A DNA stretch of 64,000 nt from Hyaloscypha bicolor E. Lineage: Eukaryota > Ascomycota > Leotiomycetes > Helotiales > Hyaloscyphaceae. The position numbers were made by a program, and so were the translations under genes. Under the pieces are notes generated by a model that worked only from the letters and a program-made list of their open reading frames with translations, was not told the origin of the DNA and made no database searches. Where the stretch lies: assembly GCF_002865645.1 (NCBI RefSeq), contig NW_020194512.1, positions 655,119 to 719,118 on the forward strand, in the 5' to 3' direction. Numbering within the stretch: position 1 is the stretch's first letter; every line of letters begins with the position of its first letter. This document shows, piece after piece, positions 35,938 to 49,899 of the stretch.

Positions 35938-36400
35938 TACTACTACTATTATAATATTTACCTCTTACTATATCCCGATATTCTTATTAATCTTCTACTT
36001 TATTTCTTGCTACTTTCTTGCCCTCTTATAAATAAAGAGACCATCGAGCATATAATTAACTAGCTTGTATTTGTCTATTATACTTTAACCAGTATAAAAA
36101 CAACTCTCTTAACTAAGCTGGGTCTCTGGTAATACTCTATAGTAATATAGAGGCAGGCTCGAAAAGGGGCTTATAGCCTTGGAATTTGTACTAATACTAT
36201 TATATAATGGCTTACTCGAGAGGTATAAAAAAGAGGTATGAAATAGAGAGTCTGGTATTAAAGCTTTTTATTTTGCAAGCCGCAAGTGTAGTACCGGCTC
36301 AGGGAAGTTATTAATATTATACTATCTATTAGAACTATAAGGAGGGGCCGGAGTTATTAAGTTAATAGCTGCCTCTAGGCTATTGAAAATTCTAGTACCT
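35938..36400. other. Transition from moderate to extreme AT content, no gene
   Basis: Upstream of the Myb-type pseudogene the sequence still keeps some CpA/TpG (for example near 36040-36290), then loses it. No frame, LTR or terminal repeat was recognised. Confidence 0.5.
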
Positions 36401-36837
36401 AGTACTATTATACTTTTAGTATAAAGACTATTATTATTAATATTAGTTTCGGAAATACTCGAGTTACTATTTTCTTATAAGATAATTAGATCTTTTATAC
36501 TATATTAAAAAACCAGTTATTTATTTTATAATAATATAATAGATATATTTATCTAAACTCTTATTTGAGTTATTACCTAATACTAATTTATTATTATTAA
36601 AAAAGCCGCTTCTTTCTTTTATTATTATATTACTAATTTCGAAGGCTATATTATCCGGATATTAATTCTTTATTATAAAGCCCTCTATTTATAATATAAT
36701 ATATAAGATGTTTTTAATAATAGAAAGATTATTATTATTATTACTATTATTATAAATAATACTCGTTTTTATTTAGATTTCTATAAGTTAATTATTATTA
36801 CTAGAAAATAAATATATCTTAATCTTAAAATATATTT

Positions 36838-36912
36838 CGAATTTCAGGCTTATTACCTCTATTATTAGCTACTATTACTATTATTATTATTATTATTACT
36901 AGTAGTAGTATA
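36838..36912. repeat. ATT/ACT trinucleotide microsatellite
   Basis: A run of ATTATT with interspersed ACT and AGT triplets on the plus strand. Confidence 0.8.
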
Positions 36913-39900
36913 TTAAATATATATTATTCGGTTTAATATATTAGAGCTTATTAAAGATATTAATTTATTTTAGGGCCTTTTTATAGTAAATTATTATACT
37001 TTTGAAATATAAAGAAATTAGCTTATAAATATATTCTAATTTAATAAAAATAGCTATTTTAAATAATTAGAAATAATTAGAAGTATTCGAGAAGTTCTTA
37101 GCTAGCTATTAATTATATAACTAGACTATAAAATAATAGTAAAAATAAGGAAATTAAAGAATTTATATAGATTTCTTATATTATTCTTATATAACTAGAA
37201 TATATTTTATAGCTTATATTATATTATATTTTTTTTCTAATATTATTTCTATAAAAAAAGCCTTATTATTAATATTATTTCTCTTATATAAAAAGATCTA
37301 TTATAATTATAAAGCTCTATTATTATTAATTTTATACTTTTATATTAAAATATATTTATTTATAATTATTATTTCTATTATATTATATATTTTAATTAAC
37401 TAATCTTAGTATTATCTCTTAATTATTAATAAGGCTATAAAAAGCTAAATAGAAAAAAGTAATAATTATTATATAAAAAAAGAATTTATAACTTTAAATA
37501 TTACTTATTTATTTATTTAAAGGCTTTAGGTAAACTAGTAAATTAGTATATTCTAGATCTTTTCTATTATTTAATATTTTAACTACTAATTCTATAGCTA
37601 ATATAGTTTAATTAGTAGATTTCTTTAAGAAATATATATAATAAATTCTTATATAAATTCTACTGTTTTAAATTAGCTCTAAATTATATAATTAAAACAA
37701 ATATAATATATATTATAATAAGAAAGAAAGTTATTAGAATACTTCTAATATATTATTTACTTATAGTATCTAAAATATAGCTAGATAAAAAACAGATTAT
37801 ATTATTTTAAGATATTTCTATAACTAGCTATTATATTATAATAAAAATATATATTATTTATAATATTCCAATTTCCGGAATATATTATAATAAAAGGAAA
37901 TAATAATATAATAATAAAGCAGATTATAAGAAATCTAAATACTATTAAGCTTGTAATTTAGTTAATATAAAGCGGATATATAAGGGGATTTATATTATAG
38001 CTATTTAGTAATATTAAGGCTAGAGGAGGCAATTACGAATTCTAGTTAAAGCTATTTTATATATTACTAGTATAGTCTTTTTAGTTATAATATAGCTAAT
38101 TAGAGGAGTCTAGTAAAAATAAATAAGATTCTAGATAGAAGGGCCGAATATATATAAAGAATAAATACCGAGTATTATAAGGTAAAGGTTATTAGGTTTA
38201 TTAAAAAAATAAAAAAAAGGAAAAGAAGTAAGTAATAGAAGTTACGAGATTTTTATATTCTATAAAAGTAATAGCTAGCTCTAGCCTATATATATATTTT
38301 ATCTAATATAGGAATTATAATTTCTATATATATAGACTTATTATCTAGTTATTTATTATTATTATTTTCTTTTTAATAATAGCTTATAATATAATTTAGC
38401 TATTTGTAATTATTATAATTATTATTTTATATATTTATAATTCGAATATATTAAAAGAAAATAATATTATTAAATTTTATATAATATAAGAAATAGCTAT
38501 TATATTAATTTCTTTTTATTAAATAAGAAAAGTATTAATATAGAACTATTATTATATAAGGATTTAATTAATTATAATATAATTTAAATTAATAATTATA
38601 TTTTAATTAGAAAAAATAAAGATTTATTATTATTAATTATTATAATATTATATAATAAAAAATAAAGTATTATATTAAAGAAAGTAAATTATTAGTTTAT
38701 AATATCTACTATTTATTAGTCTTAAAAAAGACTAATTTATATTAAAATTAGAAATATTACTAGTATTAAAAATAATAAAAGAAATAAACTTTTAAAAATA
38801 TTAGTTATTATATAATAAATAGAATTAAGAATTAAAGACTTATTACTAATTTGAGTTTATAGAATTAGAATTAGAAGTAAGAGGCTATATAGAGAAATTA
38901 CTACTAGAAATAGAAGGCTATATAAAGTAATTATTATTAGAAATTAGATTATTTAATATATTACTATTATATAATTAATATAATTATAAGAAATAGAAAA
39001 AAATAAAAGGTTCTTATATAAATAATAATAATATTAATAAAGGAAAAAGAAAGAAATTAAAGCAAGAAAAATAGCCTTTAAATAAAAGTTATAATTTAGA
39101 AATTTAGAAAATTTAAATAGTATCTAAAAGGTTTTTTAATTATATAAAAGTTTTAAAACATATATATTTCTTTTAAATTAGCTAATTTTAAAAAAGATTT
39201 ATAAGATTCTAGTTCTTTTCTAATATTTTAAATACTTTCTAATTTCTATTATTTCTATTTTAGTTTATTATATAATATATTTCTAAAAAGATTCTTTCTT
39301 ATTTATTATTTATTAAAGAAATTAAAAGAATATTAATAGCTATAAATAAAAGCCTTAGCTAGTATTTCTTTTATATATTCTAGCTTTATTAAGCTAGGGC
39401 CCTTTATTTATTAATATTATATAATTAAATAAAAATTTAAATATAAATAGCTTTTAAAATAGCTTTTTATAATATAAGAAAGAAATAATTTAATTTCTAT
39501 AATATTTCTAAAGTTTCTTTATATTTATAAAAGCTAGAATTATATATTTCTTTATCTAATTAGCTCTAATACATTATATATAAAAGCCTAAATTAAAAAT
39601 TAAGGCTATAATATAAAAAAAAGAAATTAGTTCTAGTATAATATTTATTAAATATAATATATATAATATTAAGCTATATAAAAAACTCTTTTTTTATTAA
39701 ATTTGGCCTATATTATATCTAGTCTATATTATATTTAGCTAAGCTTATATAAAAAGAAAAGAAAAAAAAAGAAAAAAAAGATTTATAATTATTTTTTAAA
39801 AATATTTAATTAAAATATTTATTATAAAAAATATATAATTAATAGAAATAGTATTTCCGTTTATAAAAACAATAGTTTATATAAAAATAATAATAAAAAT

Positions 39901-41365
39901 TCTAGTTATATAAAGCTTTTTCTAGTTTTTATAAAACAGAAAATTCTTTATAAAATTCTTTTTATAATACTAATACTAATAGTATTTATTTATATATTTT
40001 ATTTCTTTAATAAAAATAAAAAATATTTTATATTAATTATTCTATTTTATATAACTATTTATTAGAATTATTCTTTTTATGAATTCTATTTATTTTTATT
40101 ATTACTAATCTTTTAAATCTATTTCTATTATTTATATAATTCAAATTCTTCTATTTTAATTAATTTAAAAAATAAAAAAGCTTATATTATAAAATTAATA
40201 ATATAGCTAATATAGCAAATTTGTATTTATTATATATTTTATTTAATATTAAGCTCCTATTTTTAATATACTTGAATTATTTTATAAAGAGTTCTATTAG
40301 TTCTAATATTATTACTTATAATAGCTTTAAGCTTTTATATAATACTATAGTTTTCCAAAATTAGAAAAAGAACTAAGAATTACTTTTTTCCTAAATAATT
40401 ATAAACTAGTTTAAAAATAAAAAGAACCTTTTAATACTTAAATTTATATAAAGTAAAATAGATATATATAGCTAAAAAAAAAAAGAAAATAATTTAGAAA
40501 AGTTCAAATATTTAAGGAAATATAAATATATAAAATTACTAATCAGAGAACTTATTATATAATATTTTTATATAAAATTCAGGATTCTTTAACTTTAATA
40601 AAAATAATAAAATAAGATATAGGAAATATATTTTTATAAGCTTTATTTAAAAGCTAGTAAAATATATAGAATTCTAGCTATTTTATTATATTATAAAAAA
40701 GGTTTTATATAATAATAAAAGTAATTAAGGCTTTTATAAGAACTCTTTAATTAATTTACTATTTAAGAACTTATAAACTAAATTCTTCTATATTTCTAAG
40801 TTCTTGAATTTAATAAATAACTTTCTTCTGATTTTTGGAATTAATAGACTGAAAAGTAATAAATAAATAATATCTTAGAATATGTTTTTTAAGGTTCTCT
40901 ATAGTAATAGTATTATATAATAATAAGAAAAAATCTAATTAATAATATAAATAATAAAATAAAGCTTTATTTTTAAATTAGAAAAGTTTTCTTTAAATAA
41001 TTTATAGAAATATTATTATTATAAATAATATAAAAGAATAGTCTAGTTTAATTAAAGAAAATATTTTAAAAATATATTTAAAATAAATTAATTATATAAA
41101 TAAATAAAAAGTAAAAAAGAAAGCTATAATAAAGGAACTAGTAATAGATTTACTTATTTTTATTATTTTGAAATAATTAAAATATTCTATTACTAATATT
41201 ATCTAATATTTATTAATATTAATTAAAATATTATTAAATCTACTATTTAGGATAAAAAAGTAATAAATAACTAATATATTTATAAATAAAAACATATTTT
41301 TCTAATCTAAATTAGGTTCTTTTATTAATATGAATTATATTTTATTAAATAAAGAAATAATAATT

Positions 41366-41425
41366 AGTTTTTATTTTTTATTTTCTTTATTTTTTATTTT
41401 CTTTATTTTTTATTTTCTTTATTTA
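41366..41425. repeat. AT-rich minisatellite
   Basis: Three copies of a 20-bp unit of the form TTTTTTATTTTCTTTATTTT. Confidence 0.85.
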
Positions 41426-41504
41426 TAATTAGAGAAATTGTAATAGCAGAAATAAAGTAATAAAATAAGGCTTAAAGATTAATAATTTCCTATATCTTGA
41501 GAAT

Positions 41505-41640
41505 TTAAAGCTAAGGAGGAGGAGTGAGGTGTATTAGTAGATAAGTAGATATAGCCAAGACTACTAAAATGCCGAGCTTTGAAAGCGAGCTTGGTTTGAA
41601 CTATAACTTGGAACCTTAGCTAAAACTAACTCCTTTAGCT
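41505..41640 (+). other. GC-richer island with stem-loop, possible tRNA-derived remnant
   Basis: Within the RIP desert this stretch keeps GC-rich patches. TAGTAGATAAGT fits a degenerate pol III A box, and GGTTTGAACT about 58 bp further resembles a B box. Between them CCGAGCT and AGCTTGG can pair as a stem-loop like a long variable arm. No convincing anticodon stem or acceptor stem was found, so a functional tRNA is unlikely. A decayed tRNA-derived SINE is one reading and chance is another. Confidence 0.2.
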
Positions 41641-43319
41641 AAAACTATATTTATATTAATTATATAATACTAGCTATTATAGAAATCAAGTATTTTATTA
41701 AAGAAAATCCAAGCCTAGTAAAATATATCTAAAAACGTAACTTTTTATTATATATTTGACTTTTTTTATTATAATTAACATTTTATATTTTATTTAATAT
41801 ATCCGGAATTTCTTTTATTAATTCGTTTTATATTAGATAATTCTTTTTTAATTATTACTATTATTTATATAAAATCAAGTCTAATTATAATTAAGGTTTT
41901 AATATTATATATTTTTGGGCTATAGAGATTGCTTTAAAAACCTTAGTTTTATTTACTAGAATATATTATATTAAGAAAAAGATATTAAGAAAGATAATAT
42001 TATAATCTTAAAATAAAAGCGAAATATAAATAAAATATATAATTTATATAATAGAAATAGTAAAATTCTAAATAAAATATATAAAAAAGTAATTAAATAA
42101 TACTATTATAAATAATAAAAATAAAAATTTAAAATAATATATAATATAATATCTTTAGCTATTACTTTATTTTATTTTATATATTTTTAGCTTTTTTATT
42201 CTAAATTTAATTAATTATTATTAGAAATAGAATTCTTTCTAATAACCTTTTTTAAAATAATAATTTATTAGCTAATTTTATAATTATAAAACTTTTTATA
42301 TAATTAAAATAAAGCTAATTACCTATATATAATTTTATTTATATATTAAAATAGAAATAAAATAATACTTTAATAATAATAATAATATTTTTTATAAATA
42401 TAAAATTGTAAAAGCTAAAAATATTATTAATATAAATAAATTAAAAGCTCGAATTAGATATTTTAATAAGAAATATATTATAATACTATTAGATATTAAA
42501 AAGATATATATAATAAGCCCTAAAAATTAAAGGTTTATAACTATTAGTAAAGCTATTTGAGTAAATAAAAGTAAATTTTTTTCTTTTTCTTTTTCTATTA
42601 TTATTTCTAAATAGAGAATTATAGAAAATTATATTATATTAAAACTTATTAAATAAAAGAAAATGCTATTTATAAGGTATATAATATAGTAAAATATTAT
42701 ATAAATAGTTAAAATAAGAAGCGAAATATAAAATGAAATATATAATAAAATATAAAAATATAATTAATTTCAAAAACTAGTTCTTATTAAAAAACTAATT
42801 AATATCTGTTTCTTAAACTTATATATCTTTATATATATTATTTAGTATTTTATTAGATATATAAAAGTACTAATTCTAATTAGAGAATATAATTTCATAT
42901 AAGTATTAATCTAATTGGATTACTAAATCTAGCTAGATAATTACTATTAATATTAACTAATTATACTAATAATAAAATAGCTCTATTATATTTTAATTAT
43001 TTAATATAATATTTTTATATAAAATTAAATAAGCTATAAAAATACTTTTTTTTAATAGTTATAAGTTTTATAAAATAGGTAAATTCTAATTAAAAGCAAG
43101 ATTTAATAATATTTATTTATTTTATTACTTATTTTATTTAATATATATTTTATAATTTCTTAATATTAGTATCTTTTATTTCTAGAAATACTATTCTAAG
43201 CTTATAATTTAATTTATATTTAGAGGCCTCGATTTTAAGTATTTTATTACTTTTCTTTTAGAAATTTAATCTCTATTTATTAATAAATCTTTTAGTAAAT
43301 AACCAGATAGCAAGCCTGT

Positions 43320-44517
43320 ATACAGAAACCGCAACTACCGCATCGGGCAAGGCATATATACAGGCCCGCCGCCGCTTTTGCGGGATATAAAAATCTCGCA
43401 ATTCTATTACTCGCTCCTATTCCTTCTTCCTTTCTTTCTAATAATACCTAATAGCCCCTCTACCTCCGTAACCTTTATACGCATTTGGCCCTTCTGCCTA
43501 GAATCCGACCCCTTCCCACAAGGCTCCCCTGATCGGTTATGCCGCAGCTAAGGAAAGGAAGACCGTACCCAGCGAGATACAGGGCAGGTTCGACCAGAAT
43601 CCGTAATCGCCCCCTATAGCTTTAATACTGCCGAGTAGCTATAATACCGATCCCCCTTATAGGCACGCCTCGCATTAGCCGAGTTACAAGCTCAGTAGCA
43701 TCCAGATCCTCTTGTAATCTGCCGAGCCGTTGCACTATTACTGCCCCCTACTATAGTACGCTCCGGAGCCTAAGAGGCCATATATATGGTCTGTTCTTAT
43801 TATAGTATAACAGCTAGTTACAGAAATTCCTTATAATAATACGGCCTGGCTTCTGCCTAACTAAGCCCCAGGTACTATAGGTGAATAATATATTGGGAGC
43901 TTCCTAGTAAGTTTCCCTACTACTATAGTATATATCGCATTCGTCTTGCTTGTATAGCCCTGGGCTGATTTAAGGCGGCAGGATTATATGAGACTCTTAT
44001 TTCTTGAATAATTTGCTAATTGGACTATACTAGCTACAGGATTAGTAGCTGAGATGCCGGATAATAGGAAGGACCTGGAATATACTAGTTTGCCTAAAGC
44101 CTTCAGATAAGCAGAGAAGGAAATATCCGAAGTCATATACCGCCTCCTTATATAATAATTATTACTTCTTCCTACTTAGCTTTTCACGGCCTTGCCAATG
44201 ATCGAGAGATAATATTGAGATCGGCCAATTATAGTATCTAGTAAAGTAGGGATAATAGCTGCAAATAGATATATTCTGATATAAGAATATAGGATTAGTA
44301 GTATTAGAGCCTTATAGCTAGAGCGAATCTCTCTATATGAGAGGGGTTGCATTAATACCGAGGCAGTTTTTTATAGAGAGGGTATTAGAAAGGGGGAAGC
44401 CTGGTATAGTATAGTATAGTACGGCAGGCTATAGAATATATTCCGGTTCTATAAGGGCAGTACGAGAAGCCTACTTAAATCCTTTGATTTTCCCGTTTCT
44501 GCTATCTTTCTATAGCC
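43320..44517 (-). mobile_element. Copia element D, distal fragment (integrase C-terminal half and linker)
   Basis: The minus-strand reading from 44517 continues the integrase of the fragment at 57694-59892 (KIKAI then ERxQKRENQRI, later PYRTGIYS, YYTRLPP, AAIIPTLL and YLKALGKLVYS). These correspond to the Copia order RTDNGGE, GI--Q, YTPQQNG, LP-SLW and YL--FGC-VY. The reverse transcriptase, RNase H and 3' LTR are not in the window: recognisable integrase ends near 43850, and the element is lost at the AT-rich edge near 43320. The 5-bp duplication TAGCC at 44513-44517 and 57694-57698 marks the insertion of copy B. Confidence 0.75.
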
Positions 44518-44836
44518 TAGTATAGGAGGGAAACTTTAATAAGACAAAAACCCACATAAAGTATACCAGAGTGCAAAATGTAACTTGATAGTAAAATAAT
44601 AAATTAAAATAATAAATTAAAAGCATAAATAGTAAAGTATAAATAGTATATAGTATATAAAAGCTTAATTAATTAAATACTTATAAAGAATTAATCTCTG
44701 AGTCTATAGAAAAACCAGTTCTCTTATATAATTTCTGCAAGTTACATATAAAAGGCGGCAGCCTTTACTATATAACCTAAACCTCAAAATCGCCAAAATA
44801 ATATAATTTTTAATAAGTATAGCCTACTATACTATA
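44518..44836 (-). repeat. 3' LTR of Gypsy copy B
   Basis: About 319 bp, the least RIP-mutated LTR of the family (retains CACATAAAGTATACC and GGCGGCAGCC). Best template for the family's original LTR. It has an extra AAATTAAAATAAT duplication near 44601-44615. Confidence 0.88.
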
Positions 44837-44839
44837 TCT

Positions 44840-47640
44840 GACCCCCTATTTATTTATACTTATTCCCTAAGTACCAAAAATAATAGAAAAATCTTACTTA
44901 AAGTCCGAAATAATAAAATATTTAGAATCGTCCTTTATTAGTTAATCTAATTTCTTCTCTATATATCTAAAATAAGACTTATTGCCCTTAAATAGTCTTA
45001 TTTCGTATTCCCGAACTTGCTTAAAGGTAATCCGAACCCGCTTAGCCATATTCTTATACTAAATCCAATATAGTTCTCTATATTAATTAGTATCTGCCTT
45101 TAACTATTACTTAATTTCTGCCTTTATTACTAGGTATTAAGGAGGCTTATTATAGTAAATTATATTATAAATTATATTAATATACTTTAAATAGATAGCT
45201 CTTTCGAATTTTATATTATTTACTATATTCTTAAATTAACCTTTAATAGGAGGAGAAAGCTTTAGGTAAGAAGCTTTAATAACCTTATAAGAGACTCTAT
45301 TTTCGTATATTTTATTTTTAATAATAACTAGACTTATTAGAATTATAGTAAAAGGCCTATTAAATAGTAAATTATTATTAAGCTATCTTTTAACTTATAT
45401 ATTATCCGAGAATTAATACTTTCCTATAATTCCAGACTTATAGATTACCTAACTAAAGGTATTTATTTATCTAGTTATATAAATTATACTCGGAATCTTT
45501 CTTTCTATTATCTTTAGTAAATACTTACTTAATTCCTTAGCTACTTCTGGCTTAAATTTATTAGAAATAAAGAAGTAATTAATATTTTTAAAGAACTTCT
45601 TACTAAAGGTAATAGCCTTTTTATAGTCTATAAGAAAAATATAGCTAATATTCCAATATTTTTTACTAAGATAGAATTTACTACTTAAAGCTTTAGTAAT
45701 AGCCAGATCTTTAATATTGTCTTTATACTAATTATAATTAATATTTCTAGAAGTAAATTATTAAACTAGCTAAGAATAAATAACTAGGTAAATAGGATAC
45801 TTACTTAATATCTCGTAAAATCCGAGTTATATTAATAGATCTGCTATTAAGAGTTAAGAGGCTAAAATAAAGTAGCTATTACTAAGATCTTTATATATTA
45901 ATATATTATCTTTTCGGAAATAAAACTATAGTATCTCTATTTCCTTTATTAAAAGTTCTTAAATATTAAGCTTCTTAATTCATTTCAGGTAATTCTTTTT
46001 ATAAATATAGCTATTTATATCCAAATTAGTAATACTAGACTCAGAAATAGAGATTATAGTATTAAATTAGAGCTATAGATTAGGGTAAAATTAATTGGAA
46101 ATATGATATTTATATTTATATTTCTTAATTTCCTGACTCTTAAAAAAGAAATCCTGTATTTTCTTATTTACTCAAGTAATAGAAATATACTTCTTATCTT
46201 TAGTAACTTTATAGATCTTAGTAACTACTTTTAAAGTATTCTTGATTTCTTATATACTAATAGAAAAAGTATTAATAAGTTACTAAGTATATATTATATA
46301 GAGAGCTTTAAGGAATCTATTATTAATCTTATAATATTCTCGCTTATAAATAGGTCCCATAATACTACTATATACCTCTTTAAAAGTATATTTATCCTAC
46401 TAAGCAAGTATTAATTTCTATTTAGTTAATATCTTATAGATATACTAAATACCTTTATTAAGTTCTCTAGACTTAATATTTCTAGTCTTTTACTTCTTGG
46501 TTCTAGATATAATTAAGGGAGTCTTTTTAGATAATGTCTTTCTTTTTAGTATAGAAGATTCTCTTTCGCTTTCTTCTATTTTACTAATTTTATACTTAGT
46601 TTAGTACTCAGATCTCTATTATTTATTAGGAGTCTTAGGCTTAGCTTATTCCCTATTCTTATCAGGTTTTTCTTATCTAGTTATACTAGTTTTACTAGTC
46701 TTACTAGTTCTACTAGCTTTACTAGTAGCTTTCTTACTAGGTTTTATTAAATTAGTTCTATTTTTCTTAGCTAGATCTAATTAAATTAAAGCTAAAATTA
46801 TAATAGGGGCCTATTATTTAAGCTTATCTCAGAAAGCAGGAAAAGGCTTATTATTATAAGCTCTCTTAATTAGAATTCCGGAAGTATTAAAGGTATATTA
46901 TCTAGTCTTGAGATTATTAGCTAATAGTAGTTTAAACTCTAATTCTCTAGGTTCCAAAATAGCTTTAATATACTTAAGTACTTTAGTAATATCTAATTTA
47001 GTAAATATACTAGTATTCTAATATTTCTTATTCTTTATATATTCTAAAATAGGTTTATTAATTAATAAAATAGCTTTATATACTAAAGCTTTTATCTTAA
47101 AAAGAAAGTATAACTTCTTATAAATATTTTTACTAAGGTTATTATAAATATTATTAATATATTAGTTAAAAGCTTTATTATATAGTATAATTTCATTCTA
47201 ACTCTTAGTTTCTAGACTATTTACTATAGTCTTAATCTTATTAAGCTTCTCTTATTTGCCTTTAGAAATGCCTTTAATAATATTCTCGAATTCTCTATTA
47301 TTAGCTTAGTAATTCTTTAGTTCTTTCTTAGTGAATTCTAGTCTAGTTCCGTTTCTAATAAAGGTTTTTTACTTCAAGAGCTTATTATATATACTATTTA
47401 GTTTATCTAGGATATTTATATTAAATTCAGTAATTATAGTTATCTTTTCTAGTATTAGTAGGCCTTCTATAACTACTCAAACTTCTTTAATACTCTGAAT
47501 TTTAATACTATTAATCTATAGGCTTTTAATAATACTATAGCTTATAAGAACTAGTTACTATACTTTACTAACTTAAGGAATCTATTCTTTGGCTATCTTA
47601 TTATTCTTGAAAATATTATAAAGATATTATTAGTATAATA
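44840..47640 (-). pseudogene. Extra ORF (ORF3) downstream of integrase, copy B
   Basis: A minus-strand frame of about 930 codons, continuous except for TAA/TAG stops of RIP type. It starts near NNKIAKEQIPQVSKVQQ and includes LEFTKKELKNYQANNREFE and LDLAKKNRTNLIKPSK. A Ser/Thr/Lys repeat follows (SKASRTSKTSKTSI, about 46690-46750), then an acidic-basic mix with EESERESS. It ends with MAKRVRITFKQVREYEIRLF and a Lys/Asp-rich tail just before the polypurine tract. It matches copy C at 15607-18329 throughout. No domain, signal peptide or membrane span was recognised. Its place after pol is that of envelope-like genes, but nothing in it looks like an envelope protein. Confidence 0.75.
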
Positions 47641-49800
47641 GTTATTAGTTATAGAATTAAAGGTTCTCGAGATTATAAGGATTTCTTTTAAATATATTCT
47701 AAAATAAAGAATAAATTAGAATAAACTTAAATTATATAAAGGTATTATATATATTCGAGTTTTTTCTTTTTTTCTAATAAGAAAATAAAACTAAAATAAT
47801 AATATATATAATAGGGAAAGTAAATATAATAATTAGATATATTTAAAGTAATATAGTTATAAATTGGAAATAATTATAGAAAATAAAATATGGAATTAGA
47901 CTTTTATTATAGAAAAGAATATAAATATATATATCTAAAAAAAATATAATCTAGGAAATAATTAAAGTAGATTAAATTAAATAGTAATAATAGAAAAATA
48001 AAAAAGTAATATAATAGAAATATAAATATAATAGTAGTATTTAAAGTATTAAAATATAGAAAGAAATAATAAAAAATTTATAATATAAGTATATTCCAAT
48101 TTCCTATTTATTTAGAAATATTTCTATTAATTTAAAAAATAATATAAAAAAAAGGAAATAATATAGGAAATATATAAAAAATAAGATATATAAATATACT
48201 AAAGATATTAGGAAAATATAAAATAAGTATTAATAGAAAAGAAATCAGGATAATAGAATTAAGAAATAACTTAGAATAAGATATTACTTCTTCTAAAACT
48301 AATCCGTATCTCTTCCGAAAGCTAATTATATTTATTTAGTATTTATTAAAGTCGACTTTATATAGTATAAAACTATTTAGTTAGTTAGAACTTTAAAGTA
48401 ATATTTATATTTATAAAAGTAATATTAAATACTTTAGAGTTTATAGAAAAAAGAACTATAAGATAATATAAATAGGGTTTATAGTACTATTATTAAGTTT
48501 GAAATAATTAATATTAAAATTAATATAGAATATAAAAAAATCAGGTATTTTGAATTTATATTAAGAATATAGTATTAAAGATATTTTCTTAATTATTTAG
48601 ATAATATTTAATAATAAGAAATAAATTAATAACAAGAATTAGTAAATTATATTAGCTTTTTAAAAAAGTAATTAGTTCTTAGTAATAAAATAGTATCTTA
48701 ATTAAGAAATAGATTTTATATAAGAGAAGTTTTCTTTATATAGAAATAAGAATATATAATATACTAACTAAGCCTTAGTATATACTTTTAAAGCAGCTAT
48801 AAATATATAGGAAAGAAGGTAAATTCCTTAATTCGAGGTAAGCTAGATATAAAATAGGCTTTAAATAAATAGATCTAGTTTATCTAATATCTAAAAAATT
48901 TCTAGAATTATATATTATTAAATATCTTTGGGAATAATTATTAGGTTTAATAAAATTTCTTTTTTCTTTTATAAGACTTCTAGTTCGACTATTTTATTTA
49001 TATATAACTTCTAATTAGGAAGTTTATTTAGATATTATAAAGAAACTTATAATAGTAATTTAAGTTAAAATAGAGATTTATAAATATTATAGTCGAGCTT
49101 TAGACTAGTATAAACTATAAGAATAGCTTATTAAAAAGGTAAATAAAGCTTCTAAAAGATTTCTAGCTTAGTAAGAAATATATAAAAAGGCTTCTTTCCT
49201 TATTCTCTTCTTTTCTTATCTCTAAATATAATTATTATTTATATATTATAGTTCGGAATTAAGAGTTTATAAGGTAATTTGTTAATTCTCTATTTATTTT
49301 TATACTAAAATAAATATTTTGTATTTAATTCTCAAGATCTAGTAATAGAATTTTATATATTAAGAATACTATCTAGTAATAATATTTAAATAATAATAAG
49401 AAATAAGTAATAGTAAAGCTTATCTGATTTCTAGAATAGTAATCTAATAATAATATTTTCTAAAGATTATAAATAATAGTTAAAAAGAAAAAATTAAAGA
49501 ATATATAAAGAATTAAAAATAATAAACTTTATTTCAGATTAAGAAAAATTCCTATTATTAGATACTTCTTTCTAGTTTTTTATAAAAAAGATATACTTTA
49601 TTCTTTCTAATTCTAGTAACTCTAAAATATATATAATAATACTAGTAGCTTTCTTAATCTCCTAAATACTATTTTATTTATAATATTCTATAACTATTTC
49701 CTTTTCTAGTTCTATATTTATCTTAAAACATTTATTTATAAATATATATTTATTATTAACTTTATTTTTAGGGAAATACTAGAATCTATTTCTTTTAATA
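47641..49800. other. Spacer of Gypsy copy B with possible antisense frame
   Basis: Homologous to 13501-15606. On the plus strand (antisense to the element), about 48200-49250 can be read with only Gln-type stops through segments such as ALVYTFKAAINIQERRQIPQ. I could not match it to a known family and the reading is uncertain in such AT-rich DNA. Confidence 0.4.
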
Positions 49801-49899
49801 AACTATTTAAATTAATTTCTAGTATATATTTTTCGGAGTATAGTACTATTAAGCTCTTCTAGTATATAGTATCTTTTTAGTTAATCTATATACCTTATT

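Larger units (their letters stand above)
36401..43319. other. RIP desert, 6.9 kb, no recognisable gene or element ends
   Basis: Almost free of CpA and TpG and dominated by TpA, so nearly certainly RIP-mutated repeat DNA. It does not align by eye with the Gypsy copies or element E, and no LTRs or inverted ends could be found. Small features inside are an ATT/ACT microsatellite (36838-36912), an AT minisatellite (41366-41425) and a slightly GC-richer island (41515-41640). A sharp edge at about 43320 marks the return of less mutated DNA. Confidence 0.65.
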
